Positions 33,248-44,640 are shown, numbered from the stretch's first letter. The stretch: 64,000 nt of DNA from Anthostomella pinea (GCA_963556695.1 CAUWAG010000006.1:434001-498000), one strand, 5' to 3'. Made by a program: numbers and translations. The notes: generated from the sequence alone by a model not told the origin.

Positions 33248-34692
33248 CTAGGTCGTCGTGACAGTGGACGTAGCCAACGTCGTGGTCGTACTAGGGGTCG
33301 TACCCGAGTCTCCGGCCACCAACTTGACAGTGACAACACCCCTGGCGGGAACAGCCACAGTCACTGCGCCCCCAGACAGGGTAGCAGACGTGGTCGCAAA
33401 GGTGCTCCCTTGGTTCGTGACCCAGGCCGACGCCGAGCCTGACGTAAAGCCGCTGAACGACACCTTGGCGGACTGGCTCGACGTACCGCTGTTAGTGAAC
33501 ACGACGACGACGGAGCCGTCACTGTTCTGGAAGGCGCCGATGATGACGCTGGAGATCGTGCCCGTGGTAGCAACGCGGTGGGCGCCTGGGCGGATGTATC
33601 GGGACCACATGGCAAAGGCCCAGAAGATGCCCGATGGAGTAGGGTTCGTGCCGTCGAGTGCGTCGACGAGATGAGACCCAGATTGAGACTGCTGGATCTC
33701 GAAACCCTCCCAGAAGAGGTAGGCCGAAAGCTGCGCGTTGACCATCGCAACTGCTATCTTGTTGGCCCACGTGAAACCTTCGCTCGTACCCCCATTGCTA
33801 TACCACGTCGTCATGAAGGCCGTACTGGGGCCGCCCTCGGTGTTCCACTTGCGAAGCGGAGTCTGGCTCAGGGGACTAGTAGCATCGGCGCTGTACGAGT
33901 GCGAGGTGATGACATCCAAGTATTGCGTTGATCCGGCATTGACGAGGGCAGTGGTGTACGTGCCCTGCATGGCCCAGCCGACGGCGTCACAGCAGGTCAG
34001 CTCGACGCTCAGGCCCGCAGACTTGACCGTGTTGTACAGGACTGGGATGAACGAAATAGCTTCTTGGGCATTGCTGCTGATCTGCATCTGCGAATAGCTG
34101 ACCTGATAGTCCGGCTCGTTCAGGAATCCTAGGTGCGTGATGTTGTACCCAGCCGAGGCGTAGAGCTGGACGTACTTCACAAGAAGTCTGCGTATGCCTG
34201 TTGCCAGTCTCCTGAGGAGCACGTGTGTCCAGTGGAGCCACACAGATATCCAGAAGTTGACTCGGAGCCGCTTGTTTTCATGAACCCTGGGGCGCTCCAG
34301 GCGTCGGCGTAGATGGTCTTGACGCCGTAGCTGACGGCTTGCTCCGTGAACCAGAGCTGTCCACTGTCATCGTCATCCCATACATAGGTCGGAGAACTCG
34401 ACGGAGATCCAGGACTGTTGGGTTCGATGCTGTCACCACTGCCCCCAGACCCTATCCGATTACGGATGATGGAGAAACCAGCTCCAGTCGTGGTACTGAA
34501 GAGGTAGTCCAGCGCTGTTTTCTGAGTGGTCGAACCAGCATTCTGGAATTCCTTGGCCCGACCAAAAGCCTGAGAGAAGCCGAAGCCGTCGATATGTTGA
34601 TATTGCGTGCTGACATTGACTGTGATTGCGGTCTGCCCTGCGACTGAAGCCGCCAGGGTGCCAAGAATGGCGAGTTTGGTGATAATGGTCAT
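33248..34692 (-). pseudogene. GH30 glycoside hydrolase with a one-base frameshift
   Basis: Secreted glycosidase of family GH30. Fungal members act on xylan or beta-1,6-linked glucans and galactans. The signal peptide MTIITKLAILGTLAASVAGQ begins at 34692. Conserved features are DGFGFSQAFGRA near the N-terminus, GFLNEPDYQ with the acid/base Glu, and KWNTEGGPSTA with the nucleophile Glu; a beta-rich domain and a Ser/Thr-rich linker follow. Both catalytic residues remain. The frame is broken near 34178-34180, where one base is missing between the codons for ADFL and VKYVQLY. The product would stop after about 171 residues, before the catalytic glutamates. The linker ends at a TAG, beyond which a CBM1 relic is found. 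A sequencing error cannot be excluded for this single base, but the CBM1 decay argues for real loss. Confidence 0.82.
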
Positions 34693-35676
34693 CTCGACTG
34701 ATTGCTAATTGGGAAAGATGCAAAGGATCACTCGGTACAAGATCAACAGGCGCCTGACACTTATATGTCCGTGGTTGGAGCTGTACCTGGTGCATTTCCG
34801 TCATTCCCATTGAAGCCTAACACCCTCATGTGGTTATGTCTCCGGTGGGCGATTGGGTAGCATCAGATCCTAAACAAGCTTTGCGGCTCGCATCTCCGCC
34901 ATCTCGTGACGCTCACCTGCATCTGCTGCACATTCCGGAAAGTGTAGGTACGGGAGTCAGCTGTCGAGTGCTGCTAACTGACGTCCAGGGGTATGTTCTA
35001 GAATATGTATGCCTGTGACTGACCTGTCACCACGTAGCGAGCGGGTCTGAAGTGGGAGTGACATTGAGTCTAGACTGTCCCAGAATAGATCTTCAAGCTT
35101 GTTTGTCTCCTTTCTCCCAAAGCATTCACCAAAAAGTTGATCTATTGGAGGAGTTTCTCTGCGGATCTTGCATACCCCCGCGCCTATCGACTGCTGCCAG
35201 GGTACAACTAATATTGGTATCACTTATTATATTTAGCCTATTAGAAATATTGGACAGCATACTACGGCCTTATGCACCTTAGGGAGATCTAAGTGACGCT
35301 GTGAAGCAGCATCACTTTAGCCGTTAAACCCCCACCAATCAATACCAAGCCGTAGGTTGTTAATGCTACCAGCCGGCGCATCAGTTTCTGCATAGAGTCT
35401 ATGCTTCTCGTTTAATTCAACACGCATCGTCGACTCCCAGTGAACAGCAGATCGTAGTTCGGCCAAGCTACTTACACTCTGACACGGAGACCGCCGCACC
35501 CATACATCTCACTCGGTTTTATGAGCTGTGCCTCATGGGCGAACAATTATAACTCAATCTTGATGATTATGGTGTCCGCGAGATTCAACGGGAATTACAT
35601 GCATGATAACAAAGACACAGGCATGTCTGTTACCGCGAAGGGAATTCTACTCAAAAAGCTGTCTATAATCCCTCCA
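34693..35676. other. Intergenic region
   Basis: Includes the GH30 upstream region. No further gene supported. Confidence 0.35.
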
Positions 35677-36380
35677 TCACAGATCAATGTGTCCCAATCC
35701 ACTCAGCTGTATCTCCGCGACATCCACCGCCTCCTTCCTCGTCTTCTCGATCAGGCTGTAGTCGTCGTCATCCGAACCATCAGCATCGTCGAACCAAAGC
35801 CTCGCATTTCCATACGAGATGCAAAGCTCTTCGCCCGGATGTATGTCACGATAGGCGACGTAGGTGATGCACTGTGCTTGGAAGTCACGCAACCAGATCA
35901 CGTTCAGTCGCGTCCGCGAGTGGTTGAACATCGATCCCAGACCCAAGGCCATGGCCTGTGTCGTCGATTTCCCGCTGGCTGACGGCCAGTAACTTTGTGC
36001 ATAATGGTAAGCACATGCTCGAATACTTGTGGGTGTGCTGCTGAAGTCTAACCTTAGCAGTGACAGGTAACTCACTACGTGTAATGCCAGAGGCATGTCT
36101 TGCTTATGTGGTGTTCGACCTCATGCTCGGGCAATATTAGCACGGGGGAAACATCTACGACAGTGCCCTTCTTGATGAACTGAGACGCGAATACTCCTCG
36201 TCCTGGATATGCAAATGTGTGAGCACGAACGTCTTGGATCTAGCGGGTTCCACAACTATCAGGGGCACGACGAGTTGTGCGGTCGTCCACGTTACCTTTG
36301 GGCGTATTCGAAACCAGCAATAGACCGTTGGCCCGGCTCAGGGGCTGAGTATCGGGAGTCCGGTCCGGGCCTTGCGGCAT
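35677..36380 (-). CDS. SET-domain protein (three exons)
   Basis: A compact 185-residue SET-domain protein, probably a lysine methyltransferase of non-histone or unknown targets. Exons are 36296-36380, 36076-36232 and 35677-35992. The introns 36233-36295 (GTAACG..AAG) and 35993-36075 (GTGAGT..AAG) keep the frame. The first SET strand reads YPGRGVFASQFIKKGTVVDV, followed by SPVLILPEHEVE and HYTYYWPS. The cofactor/knot motif is LGLGSMFNHSRTRLNV (NHS). The catalytic end is DIHPGEELCISYG. An acidic patch DDADGSDDDDY follows. No pre- or post-SET cysteine clusters are present. The splice model was built here and joins all SET motifs in order, which strongly supports it. Target unknown. Confidence 0.82.
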
Positions 36381-36743
36381 GCCTGAAGATATGCGGTCGA
36401 GTTGGTATCAGGGCGAAGATCGGCGAGTCGACGAAACTTTGACGGCGAAGTCGCTGCGCTCATGTGACTTTGCACTTCCAATGATTACCGACCGAGTGGC
36501 AACGCATGGCACCCACCCACTTGATTAGGGCTTAACCCACGCAACACTAGCTCAACTTTGTTCAGCGTGAGGCTCGAGCCGGCTTGACCAGGTTACCCAT
36601 TAGTGCGGGCTTTGTCGTCTCCACAGGGAACCTCGCCTCCCTCACACCTCTAAACCCATAGCCAAGAAAAAGAAAGGCAAAAATGGAAAGCCAACCAGTA
36701 ATCAAGACAAATCAACCAATCTGACAATAAACAAAAGTAAATG

Positions 36744-36828
36744 CGACCCAGACGGGATTCGAACCCGCAATCTCCAGAGTGAAAGATTTCAACCGAAATC
36801 TAGCGCGATACCATTTCGCCACCAGGCC
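36744..36828 (-). tRNA. tRNA-Arg (anticodon TCG) with a 13-nt intron
   Basis: 85 nt on the minus strand. Acceptor stem GGCCTGG pairs with CTGGGTC, with discriminator G. The D stem is GCGA/TCGC. The anticodon stem CTAGA pairs with TCTGG once a 13-nt intron after the base following the anticodon is removed; the loop then reads TTTCGGC with anticodon TCG. The T arm is GCGGG-TTCGAAT-CCCGT. A run of four T follows as terminator. 72 nt mature length is standard. The intron position is canonical. The main doubt is the number of G-U pairs in the acceptor stem. Confidence 0.85.
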
Positions 36829-36887
36829 GATACAAGTAGGGACAGTAGAAGCGGTAAGCGGATTACGTAACAATATATGAATTCTTT

Positions 36888-37458
36888 TTTTTTGGCCGTA
36901 TGGCGCAATGGTCAAATGCGCCTGGTTGTGTTCTCGTTTGTGCGGTGGGCGACGAGAACAAGTGGGTTCGAATCCTGTTATGGCCCCCTTTCTGACCCGG
37001 CTTGTGCGAGTCGATAACCAGCACACGATAGTGGAGAGGCCCCATTTTATCGCAGAGCCCGATAGCCAAGCAGCTTGTCTCCACAATACCCATTCCTGCG
37101 AGGTTTTCCCCCTTGTGGTTTCCCTTGCCAGCAGATAATAAACACCTACTCCACCCACCAATGCGACATATATCGAACGGCTACTGGAACGATATGTACA
37201 CCAGAGAACTGAGGTTCACTGGGTCGCTTTGTCACTAGATAGGAGGTTTTTCTGACAGAATCGTGCTTGGGTATTGACTAAAACCATCTGAACACTCCAG
37301 ATTGGTACCGCTACAGCGAGCATAGGCTCGTGCGCGGATCTGAATGTATCTAATTTGACACCTCTACAACCTTGCGATGCAATGGCTCTGGGAGGCGTGG
37401 TTTGCACTACTGAGGAGCTACCCCCCACGTTAAATACAAACCAAACAAAACAAACAAA
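36888..37458 (+). mobile_element. SINE-3: third SINE copy, carrying a LINE-type 3' end
   Basis: 571-bp copy in plus orientation with 17-bp target duplications at 36871-36887 and 37459-37475 that differ at one base. The head begins GGCCGTATGGCGCAATGGTC at about 36894; the B box is near 36966. From about 37370 the tail reads CTCTGGGAGGCGTGGTTTGC followed by ACTACTGAGGAGCTACC, CACGTTAAATACAAA and (AAAC)n. This is the LINE ending, not the one in SINE-1 and SINE-2. It lies 43 bp from the tRNA-Arg gene. Confidence 0.92.
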
Positions 37459-37677
37459 CAATATGTGAATTCTTTCATTATTAAGCTCTTCGACTGCAAA
37501 GGTCCAAGTCCAAGGAGGCTTGTTCGGTATTCAGTACAGCATCGCAAATGCCAGGAGCCATGCCTACTTCCATGCGCTTATTCCCCAACTTCTCTTGGGC
37601 ACGTTTTGCATCTGCCAGGGATGCCTGGAACACTCTTGAAGCTCAAAAGAACTTCAAATGCTTCCAGGACGACGACC

Positions 37678-38100
37678 TCAACAAGCAAACCTTCCAGCCA
37701 AAGCGATCATCGTGGTGAAGTCGTACTTGAAGACCTGGGCCATGAAGCGAACCGCGTGCTCCACGGGTGAAAACTCTTTCTTGTCGATGTCCTCCTCGCG
37801 ATACTGGCGAACGTAGGCCGCGTTGGTAAGGGCATAGTGGCGCGTTACGTCATTGTAGTCCGGCTCGGTGTCGTCGGGGTGTTCTTGCAGGTAATCCTGG
37901 AGATGCTCGTCGAGGAAGGGATGTACTGCTCCGGATGCGAGGTATCCCTCGAGCACCAGGTTGTGGCCGAATTGGCCGAATTGGCCGCTCAGCTTCGCCC
38001 GCAGCTCTGTGAGAGCTTGGTTGCTTTCGGCATAAGGGACGACGTACTGGTAGCGAGTTGGAGCTGGAGCTCTGATTTGTGTGTGTACTGAACTGCGACT
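37678..38100 (-). pseudogene. Fragment of an unrecognised gene at the edge of the AT-rich island
   Basis: About 130 codons on the minus strand have coding character: YVVPYAESNQALTELRAKLS, a short FGQFGHN repeat, HPFLDEHLQDYLQEHPDDTE, then ALTNAAYVRQYREEDIDKKE. The upstream in-frame sequence past ~38100 runs into repeat DNA, so the original start is missing, and the end at 37678 may be a splice-donor readthrough. Family not recognised. Confidence 0.4.
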
Positions 38101-38210
38101 GGGGTGGCAAGGAGACCAGGGGAAAAGGGGGCTGGGAGGCAGGATTGATCCATATATAGATAGAAGGTACCTGGTGTCAGATTTAGGAATGGTCTTTATT
38201 AGAAGAGAAA

Positions 38211-38337
38211 TAAGGATAGCTGATAGGGGTACCATCTTACTTAAATAGGTAAGAAAGGGACTTCTAACAGCTAACATGTGATTTTATAAGACGACATTAT
38301 AATAAGGCTAAGTACGCTATTATTATAATATCTAATA
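38211..38337 (+). repeat. Left direct repeat of the AT island
   Basis: About 127 bp that recur at 44661-44786 in the same orientation with scattered transitions (shared core AAGAAAGGGACTT and GACGACATTATAA). It ends TCTAATA where the right copy ends TCTAACA, as a RIP-altered LTR terminus might. Confidence 0.7.
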
Positions 38338-38799
38338 CGCCTTTTTAAACTAAAGGTATTACTAAGTTTAAATCTGAGTGAATTTTTTTAACACGTGGTG
38401 TTTTTTTAGTTTATTATTACCGTATATTACGCCGGCGCCTTTTAACTTTAACGGTGTTATACTTTCTTTAAAACTTATTTTATACTACGCCTTTTAGCCT
38501 TAACAACGCTAATATATAGTTTAAAAAATGCTCTTTATAGGCGTTAAATAGCTTGAAAATATGAAAGACTCAAATAATAGCGAATAAAAGGCTTAAATAA
38601 GAGTAACGGTCGAATAAAAAAACTTGATAAATATCAAGTTAAATGTTTAACAAGTAGTTAATTCATAATAACGAATAAAAAGCTAGCGATTTAATAAGTA
38701 GTTAATTTATAACGAATAACGAAAAGCGAGGCTTAAAATACGTTATAAGCGCGCAAAGCTTTGAAATAATAACGATAACAAGGTAAAAAGGACCTTTAC

Positions 38800-39036
38800 T
38801 GTTACGATCCGTATTACAAAGTAGGAGCGCAATGGATCCAATTACTGTATACGTATGAAAATCATCTGGTGGGGAAGGAAAAGAAGATCTTGACTCGCAG
38901 CCAAATTGGCTGGTGGGATAGATCTAAGCAACCGCCCCGCAATCCGGCTACGGAGCAATGTTGACCAGGTCGTGTGACTTGCACGTGACGGGGACTAGGG
39001 CCAATGGTAGTGGCTAGGTGGCTAGACACTATCACA
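38800..39036. mobile_element. 237-bp element with TG..CA ends and 5-bp target duplication
   Basis: Starts TGTTACG and ends ATCACA; the 5-bp sequence TTTAC is repeated on both sides (38795-38799 and 39037-39041). It has no coding capacity. It could be a solo LTR or a TRIM-like miniature element. It contains the motif AATTGGCTGGTGG, also found in the element at 40943-41188. Confidence 0.6.
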
Positions 39037-39180
39037 TTTACCCTTATTATATATACGTTATAATATAACGAAAATTAATCGCAATTATAACGACAATAAA
39101 CGTGTAAAGTAATCGTTAAAGTTGAGTGTAGCGTTTTAAATAACTTAATAAATATTAACAGTAAAGTAATATTAACGTTA

Positions 39181-41577
39181 ACATAGATGACAAGCGAGCG
39201 ACAATTACAAGTGAACGGCAACTTTTTACCAGCCTTCCAACCAACATATCAAATAACTTGATCAGAACGCATTTAATTCAATCTGTAAGCAGTCGGGTGG
39301 CTCACAGGTGTGCTGTAGCACGCTTCTAGGGGTGACAAGGCTGACAAGGCTGACAGCAGCACTGAAAGGAAGGAACAGCCTAGAAGCGGGCTTTGAGCTT
39401 TAGTGTATCTGGGACAAGGGATCTTTACCCTCCGGATCAAAGGCTGGGCATTGCTTTGAAGTTGGTATGTGTATTTAGTACCTGAACAGGTCCCAAGACC
39501 CAAGGGTAGATCTGCACCCAGAATGTAAGCAACATGATGACCTGAACACTGAACCGATCTTTTCCATACAATCTAATTAATTGGTTTCCTCTTTCTCAGA
39601 TATTTATATCTCTATTATACGAGTTTACGCATTATGGCCAGTGTTGCCGCAAACGCCATAACGTCACTCACGTGCTGCCACCTTCCTTAGACGATGACTA
39701 CCTTTACCAATTTCCTGTCTTGCCAGCTCAGTACCATCTTTTATAGTCTAAAGACCTATTGTATCTTTAATAGGACGTATTCCTCCTTTTATTAGACCAA
39801 TTTCTTTTTTCCTGCTGTTTATTTTTCAAGTAATTGGCCTCTTTTAGTTTGCGGACCCGGTATCTAACCAAAGTAACCTTATGCATAAATCGTATATAGC
39901 CTTTAAAAACGAGCTTAATATATTAATTATTAATATAATTGAGCTTCTGTGATGGTTTCTGACTCGATTTCGGATATAAACCAATTGGTTTACTGCTTCG
40001 TTAATAATAATAGGCATTTTTGAAGTCCAAATAGTGGGTGGCAGATTAAGATCTGGCAACGGTGTTAATACAACAGTGACAGTATCCAGCTTTAAAATGA
40101 GACTTTCTTGGTTAAAAGGAACAAGGCTAGTGGCACTAAAACCTGTTTGAACGTTTTTCAGTCTCATGGCAGCGTTGTATGCTTTACAAAACGCTGCAAG
40201 AAAGTCCTCCTTTAAAACATGGGTTATGTGATGCTGAATGAGATTCTCAATTGAGCGACCATAAGCTCGTTTAAGCGGGCTAAAATAACTAACATCTAAA
40301 GGCTAGAACCTGTGTAACAAGTGTACAGGTATACAAAGGGTAATAATGCCATTATTTTGGCAACAATCCTTAAAGACCTAGGAATAGTGGCTTTCATGAC
40401 TATCTGGATGAGGAGGCGTTTACCAGCAGTCATACGTGGTCTAGTATACTTGTCAAAATACTGAATCTATTTCAAACCAATCTTATTCGTAGTCCACCTG
40501 TTGCCAAACACGGCCACCTTCTAATCGCGTGGTAATGTCGTGTCGCAATAACATGACGCGAGGTGGGTTTTGCCCTATAAAATAATGAATGACAGAACTA
40601 CACAATTATTAGTATTAATAGCAGAGATTACTTAAGACCATTCTTTGTTGCCTTACTGAGCTTATTCAGACTTGTTATATCTTTTGGTGCTTATAATGAT
40701 CATACCAGACCCAATAATGCCTATCATAAACCCAGTTTCATTGAAGTTATAAATATCTGCGTCTTAGATACCATGTTTCGCGATTGCTGCCACAATTTGG
40801 CAAAACCATGCGCGATACATGTCTAAATGTTTATTTAAGACCCTTTGGTAGTCTATCTTTTAATAAAAACGCGTCCGAAGGCCTGGTGTACGTTTGATGA
40901 AGTTCCGCTTTCAGTTCTTTCTGACGTGTCGAGTCCCATTTGTGTGATGGATCTGACATCCATCCATCCATTCACGGTGGTATGTGCGCTCATCAGGTGA
41001 TCTGGTAGGGTGGACGCGTTGCCCTACTGCACTCACTATGGATAATTGTGGAGCGGGATTGAAGATCTAATCCCCCACCAGAATTGGCTGGTGGTTCTGA
41101 TCCTTCTTCCCTCCTCACCAGTAGATTCTTATTCATCTGGAGTAATAGATGGGCATCTTTGTCCTGAGCTACCAGCTGTTCCGTGACAATGTGCTGCCAA
41201 TAATTGATTCACCATATCTTTAATATAACTGTACCAGGGCAGAAATGCTCGCATATACAGGTCAAGAATGAAAGAAAGAATAGCATTCTCTTCGGAAACC
41301 ATAAATTTTAAAGTATTGGGTATGCTATTGCGTTGTGATGGTCTGCCGGCGATTCTAGCCTTTAAGGTATTATATGGGACGTAGAAAGTTTCAGAAGGTT
41401 TGCTAATAATAATATGAGGATCGTATCGTTTAACTTGAACAGCAAGCTGTAAGTCTGATTCACTATAACGCAATGTCATTATTGTTGGTTGATCAATTAA
41501 GAGCCTTAATGAAAAGGTTAGGTGGCTGGTGAAAAGTTGCTATTTGCTTGTAATTACTGCTCGCTTATCATCTACGT
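39181..41577 (-). mobile_element. RIP-degraded Fot1/pogo-type transposon with a further insertion
   Basis: Terminal inverted repeats matching those of the copy at 42781-44640 lie at both ends (left begins ACATAGATGACAAGCGAGCG), with TA target duplications at 39179-39180 and 41578-41579. Transposase pieces are readable on the minus strand: 41129-41479 (LRYSESDLQLAVQVKRYDPH) and 39844-40167 (GFSATSLVPFNQES). Many transitions and stops make it dead. It is about 540 bp longer than the better copy, partly because of an insertion near 40943-41188. Confidence 0.88.
40943..41188. mobile_element. Short insertion inside the degraded transposon
   Basis: About 246 bp absent from the sister transposon, starting TGTGATGG and ending CCGTGACA. 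The flanking pentamers ATTTG and ATGTG agree at four of five bases. It contains an imperfect palindrome CCACCAGAATTGGCTGGTGG at about 41075-41094. Probably the same class as the 237-bp element at 38800. Confidence 0.5.
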
Positions 41578-41724
41578 TAATATTTATATTAACTTAATTT
41601 ATAAAACCCTTATAACTTTAACAATTAACTTATTAACGAAGCCTTTATAAGTTGATATAGATTAATATAAGTTAAAATCGAGATTTTAATTTTTAATTTT
41701 ATGAAAAATTATTTCTGTAATAAG

Positions 41725-42396
41725 TGTTAGATACATGCAATTCCAGCCTGCAAACCATCTATACCAGGACCCATATGTATATTTAGATAAGAGATTAGAT
41801 ACCGGGTTGCGAGGTCACTTAGCCAGACCTTCAGGTCCAGCTAGACCTCCCAATCCAACCCATTGTGACAAGCCATCTAACCTATAAGGATAAAGGGTTC
41901 TACGGTGTTTATGTTTTGAAGTAAGTCAACACAAAAGACAATAGAGGCTTCTGTCAACTAGAAGACACTCAGATGCTGGGGCTTGGTCTGAACTGGGTTC
42001 ACTGTGTAATCGAGTCGTCAGGAGATTTCTCCCACCTTAGAGTTGGCTAAGATGCTTAGATTGATCACTGAGGTAGAGACTGTCTATCTATCTAGTTGTG
42101 AAATGTCTGTCCTTATATATCCAATCTCTCCCTCACAGATGGAGTAGGATCACCTTGTCCTAGAGTGATGCTCACTGGCTCACTTTGTGATCCAGTGATT
42201 TGTCACGTGACCTTTATTATGTAATCCGTAATACCCATTGTTCTGTTCCTGGCTTCTGATTCTATTGGTTCTTGGTGTACTCCCCTTGGCCCTCCAACAG
42301 GCCATGATATTTTTTGGTTCGTAACACCCATCAGCAACATCATGACTTTGACCCATACTCTAGTATTATGATTGATCGGTCAAGCCTGTTCCAACA
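41725..42396. mobile_element. Solo LTR, 672 bp
   Basis: Begins TGTTAGATACATGC and ends GTTCCAACA; the 5-bp target duplication ATAAG is at 41720-41724 and 42397-42401. No internal coding sequence. A shortened inverted copy with its own duplication lies at 47054-47255. Confidence 0.85.
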
Positions 42397-42780
42397 ATAA
42401 GGCCTATTAAGGTATTTTAAAAGACCGGGATTTCTTTATTGATATTAATAAAGGTCCGATTGAAAATAAGCTAATTTTAAGGTTATATTAACTTACAAAA
42501 ATATTAATTTCAAAGATAAAGCCTTCTGCTAATATACGTTAATTAATTTAACTTCAAATGTTTCAAAAAGCTTAATAATCTATTTGATAAGACCTTTTTG
42601 TTCACGTAGATTAAGTTGGTTAAAATTTAATTCAGTAATAATATATTACAAAAGTATATTAAACTTTTAAATAGAACGAGTACTTAAAAAAAGAGTTTTT
42701 TTTAAACAAGGTTATTTAAAAGGTTTTAAAAAGGTCGTAAAAATACGAAAAAGAGATATTATTATATTGAAATTAATATA

Positions 42781-44640
42781 ACGTAGGTCACAAGCGAGCG
42801 GCAATTACAAGCGAGCGGCAACTTTTCACCAGCCACCCAACCTTTCAATCAAAGCTCCTAATTGATCAACCAACAATGATGGCATTGCGTTATAGCGAAT
42901 CAGACTTACAGCTTGCTGTCCAAGCTAAGCGACGCGACCCTCATATTACCATTGGCAAGCTTTCTAAGACTTTTCATGTCCCATACAATACCTTGAAGGC
43001 TAGAATCGCCGGCCGACCATCACGACGCGATAGCATGCCTAATTCTTTGAAACTTACGGTTTCTGAAGAGAATGCCATTTGTTCCTTCATAATCGACCTG
43101 GATGCGCGAGCATTTCCGCCCCGGTACACTTATGTTGAAGATATGGCAAATCAATTGTTGGCGGCACGCGGGGCTGGACGCGTTAGAAAGAACTGGACGG
43201 CGAACTTCATCAAACGTACACCAGGCCTCCGGACGCGTTTTCATCGGAGGATGGGCTACGAGAGGGTCTTGAACGAAGATCCGGACGCGTATTGCGCGTG
43301 GTTTCGCCAAGTTGCGGCGGCAATCGCGAAACATGGTATCCAAGACGCGGATATTTACAACTTCGATGAGACTGGGTTTATGATGGGCATTATTGGGTCC
43401 GGCATGGTCATTACAAGCGCCGAAAGACGTGGTAGGCCTAGACAAGCCCAGCAAGGCAACAGGGAATGGTCTACAGCAATTTCTGCTGTCAATGCTGATG
43501 GTTGGGTGGTCCCGCCGTTCATCATTCTACAGGGCAAAACCCACCTCGCGTCATGGTATCGCAACACGACAATACCACGCGATTAGAAGGTGGCCGTGTC
43601 CGATAATGGGTGGACTACGAACGAGATTGGGTTGGAATGGATTCGGCATTTCGACAAGTATACCAGACCGCGTATGACTGCCGGTAAACGCCTCCTCATC
43701 CTAGATGGTCACGAAAGCCACCATTCCCAGATCTTTGAGAGATATTGTCAGAACAACAATATTATTACCCTTTGTATGCCTGCCCACTCGTCACACAGGC
43801 TCCAGCCTTTAGATGTCAGTTGTTTTAGCCCGCTCAAACGAGCGTACGGTCGCATGATTGAGGATCTCATGCGGCGTCATATAACCCATGTTTCGAAGGA
43901 GGACTTCCTTGCAGCGTTTTGTGAAGCACACAACGCTGCTATGACACCAGGGAACATTCGAGCAGGTTTCAGTGCTACTGGGCTTGTTCCTTTTGACCCA
44001 GAAAGTGTCATTTCGAAACTGGATGCTGTCGCTGTCGTACGAACACCGTCGCCAGACCCCAATCTGCCACCCACTACTTGGACTTCGAAGACGCCTACCA
44101 CCATCAACGAAGCGGTCAACCAATCGGTTCATATCCGAAATCAAGTCAGAAACCACCAGGGAAGCTCACCTACATCAATAATTGATGCGTTGAGCTCGTT
44201 TTCAAAGGCTACATACGGTCTTATGCACAAGGTCGCTTTGGTTGATTCCCGGGTCCGCGAGCTAGAGGAGGCCAATCACCTATTAAGTAAACGCCAGAGG
44301 ACAAAAAACAAAGGTCTAGTGAAAGGAGGAGTACTTTCCGTTAAAGATGCAGTAGGTCTCCAGGCTGTAAAGGATGGTAGTGAGCTGGTAAGACAGGAAA
44401 TGGGTGAAGGTAGTCGTCGTCCAAGGAGGGCGGCAGCGCGTGAGCGACGTTGTGGCGTTTGCGGCAACACTGGCCATAATGCGCGAACTTGTACAATAGA
44501 GATAGAAACGTCTGAAGAAGAAGAATCCGATTGATTAGATTGAATTAAATGCGTTGTGGTCGAGTTATTTAACATGTTGGTTAGAAGATTGGTGAAAAGT
44601 TGCCGTTCGCTTGTAATTGCCGCTCGCTTGTGACCTACGT
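42781..44640 (+). mobile_element. Fot1/pogo-type DNA transposon, nearly intact
   Basis: 1,860-bp Tc1/mariner-superfamily element with ~51-bp terminal inverted repeats (one mismatch) and a TA duplication at 42779-42780 and 44641-44642. Each terminal repeat contains two copies of a 15-bp motif ACAAGCGAGCGGCAA (one altered at the right end), likely transposase binding sites. It encodes one transposase interrupted by a single stop. Confidence 0.92.
42876..44534 (+). pseudogene. Fot1/pogo-type transposase with one nonsense codon
   Basis: About 552 codons. The N-terminal helix-turn-helix region starts MMALRYSESDLQLAVQAKRR. The DDE catalytic core shows YNFDETGF (first Asp), LLILDGHESHHS (second Asp) and HRLQPLDVSCFSPLK (third Asp). 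A CCHC-like knuckle CGVCGNTGHNARTC lies near the C-terminus, followed by acidic residues. The only break is TAG at 43584-43586 in IPRD-stop-KVAVSDNGW, consistent with TGG to TAG. The rest of the frame is clean, so the loss is recent or occurred by RIP at low intensity. Confidence 0.9.

Noticed and set aside
34178..34180. GH30 frameshift as an intron
   Set aside because: The GTGAAG at this point resembles a weak donor, but the very next codons continue the conserved protein, so no intron can lie there; a one-base loss is the simpler reading.
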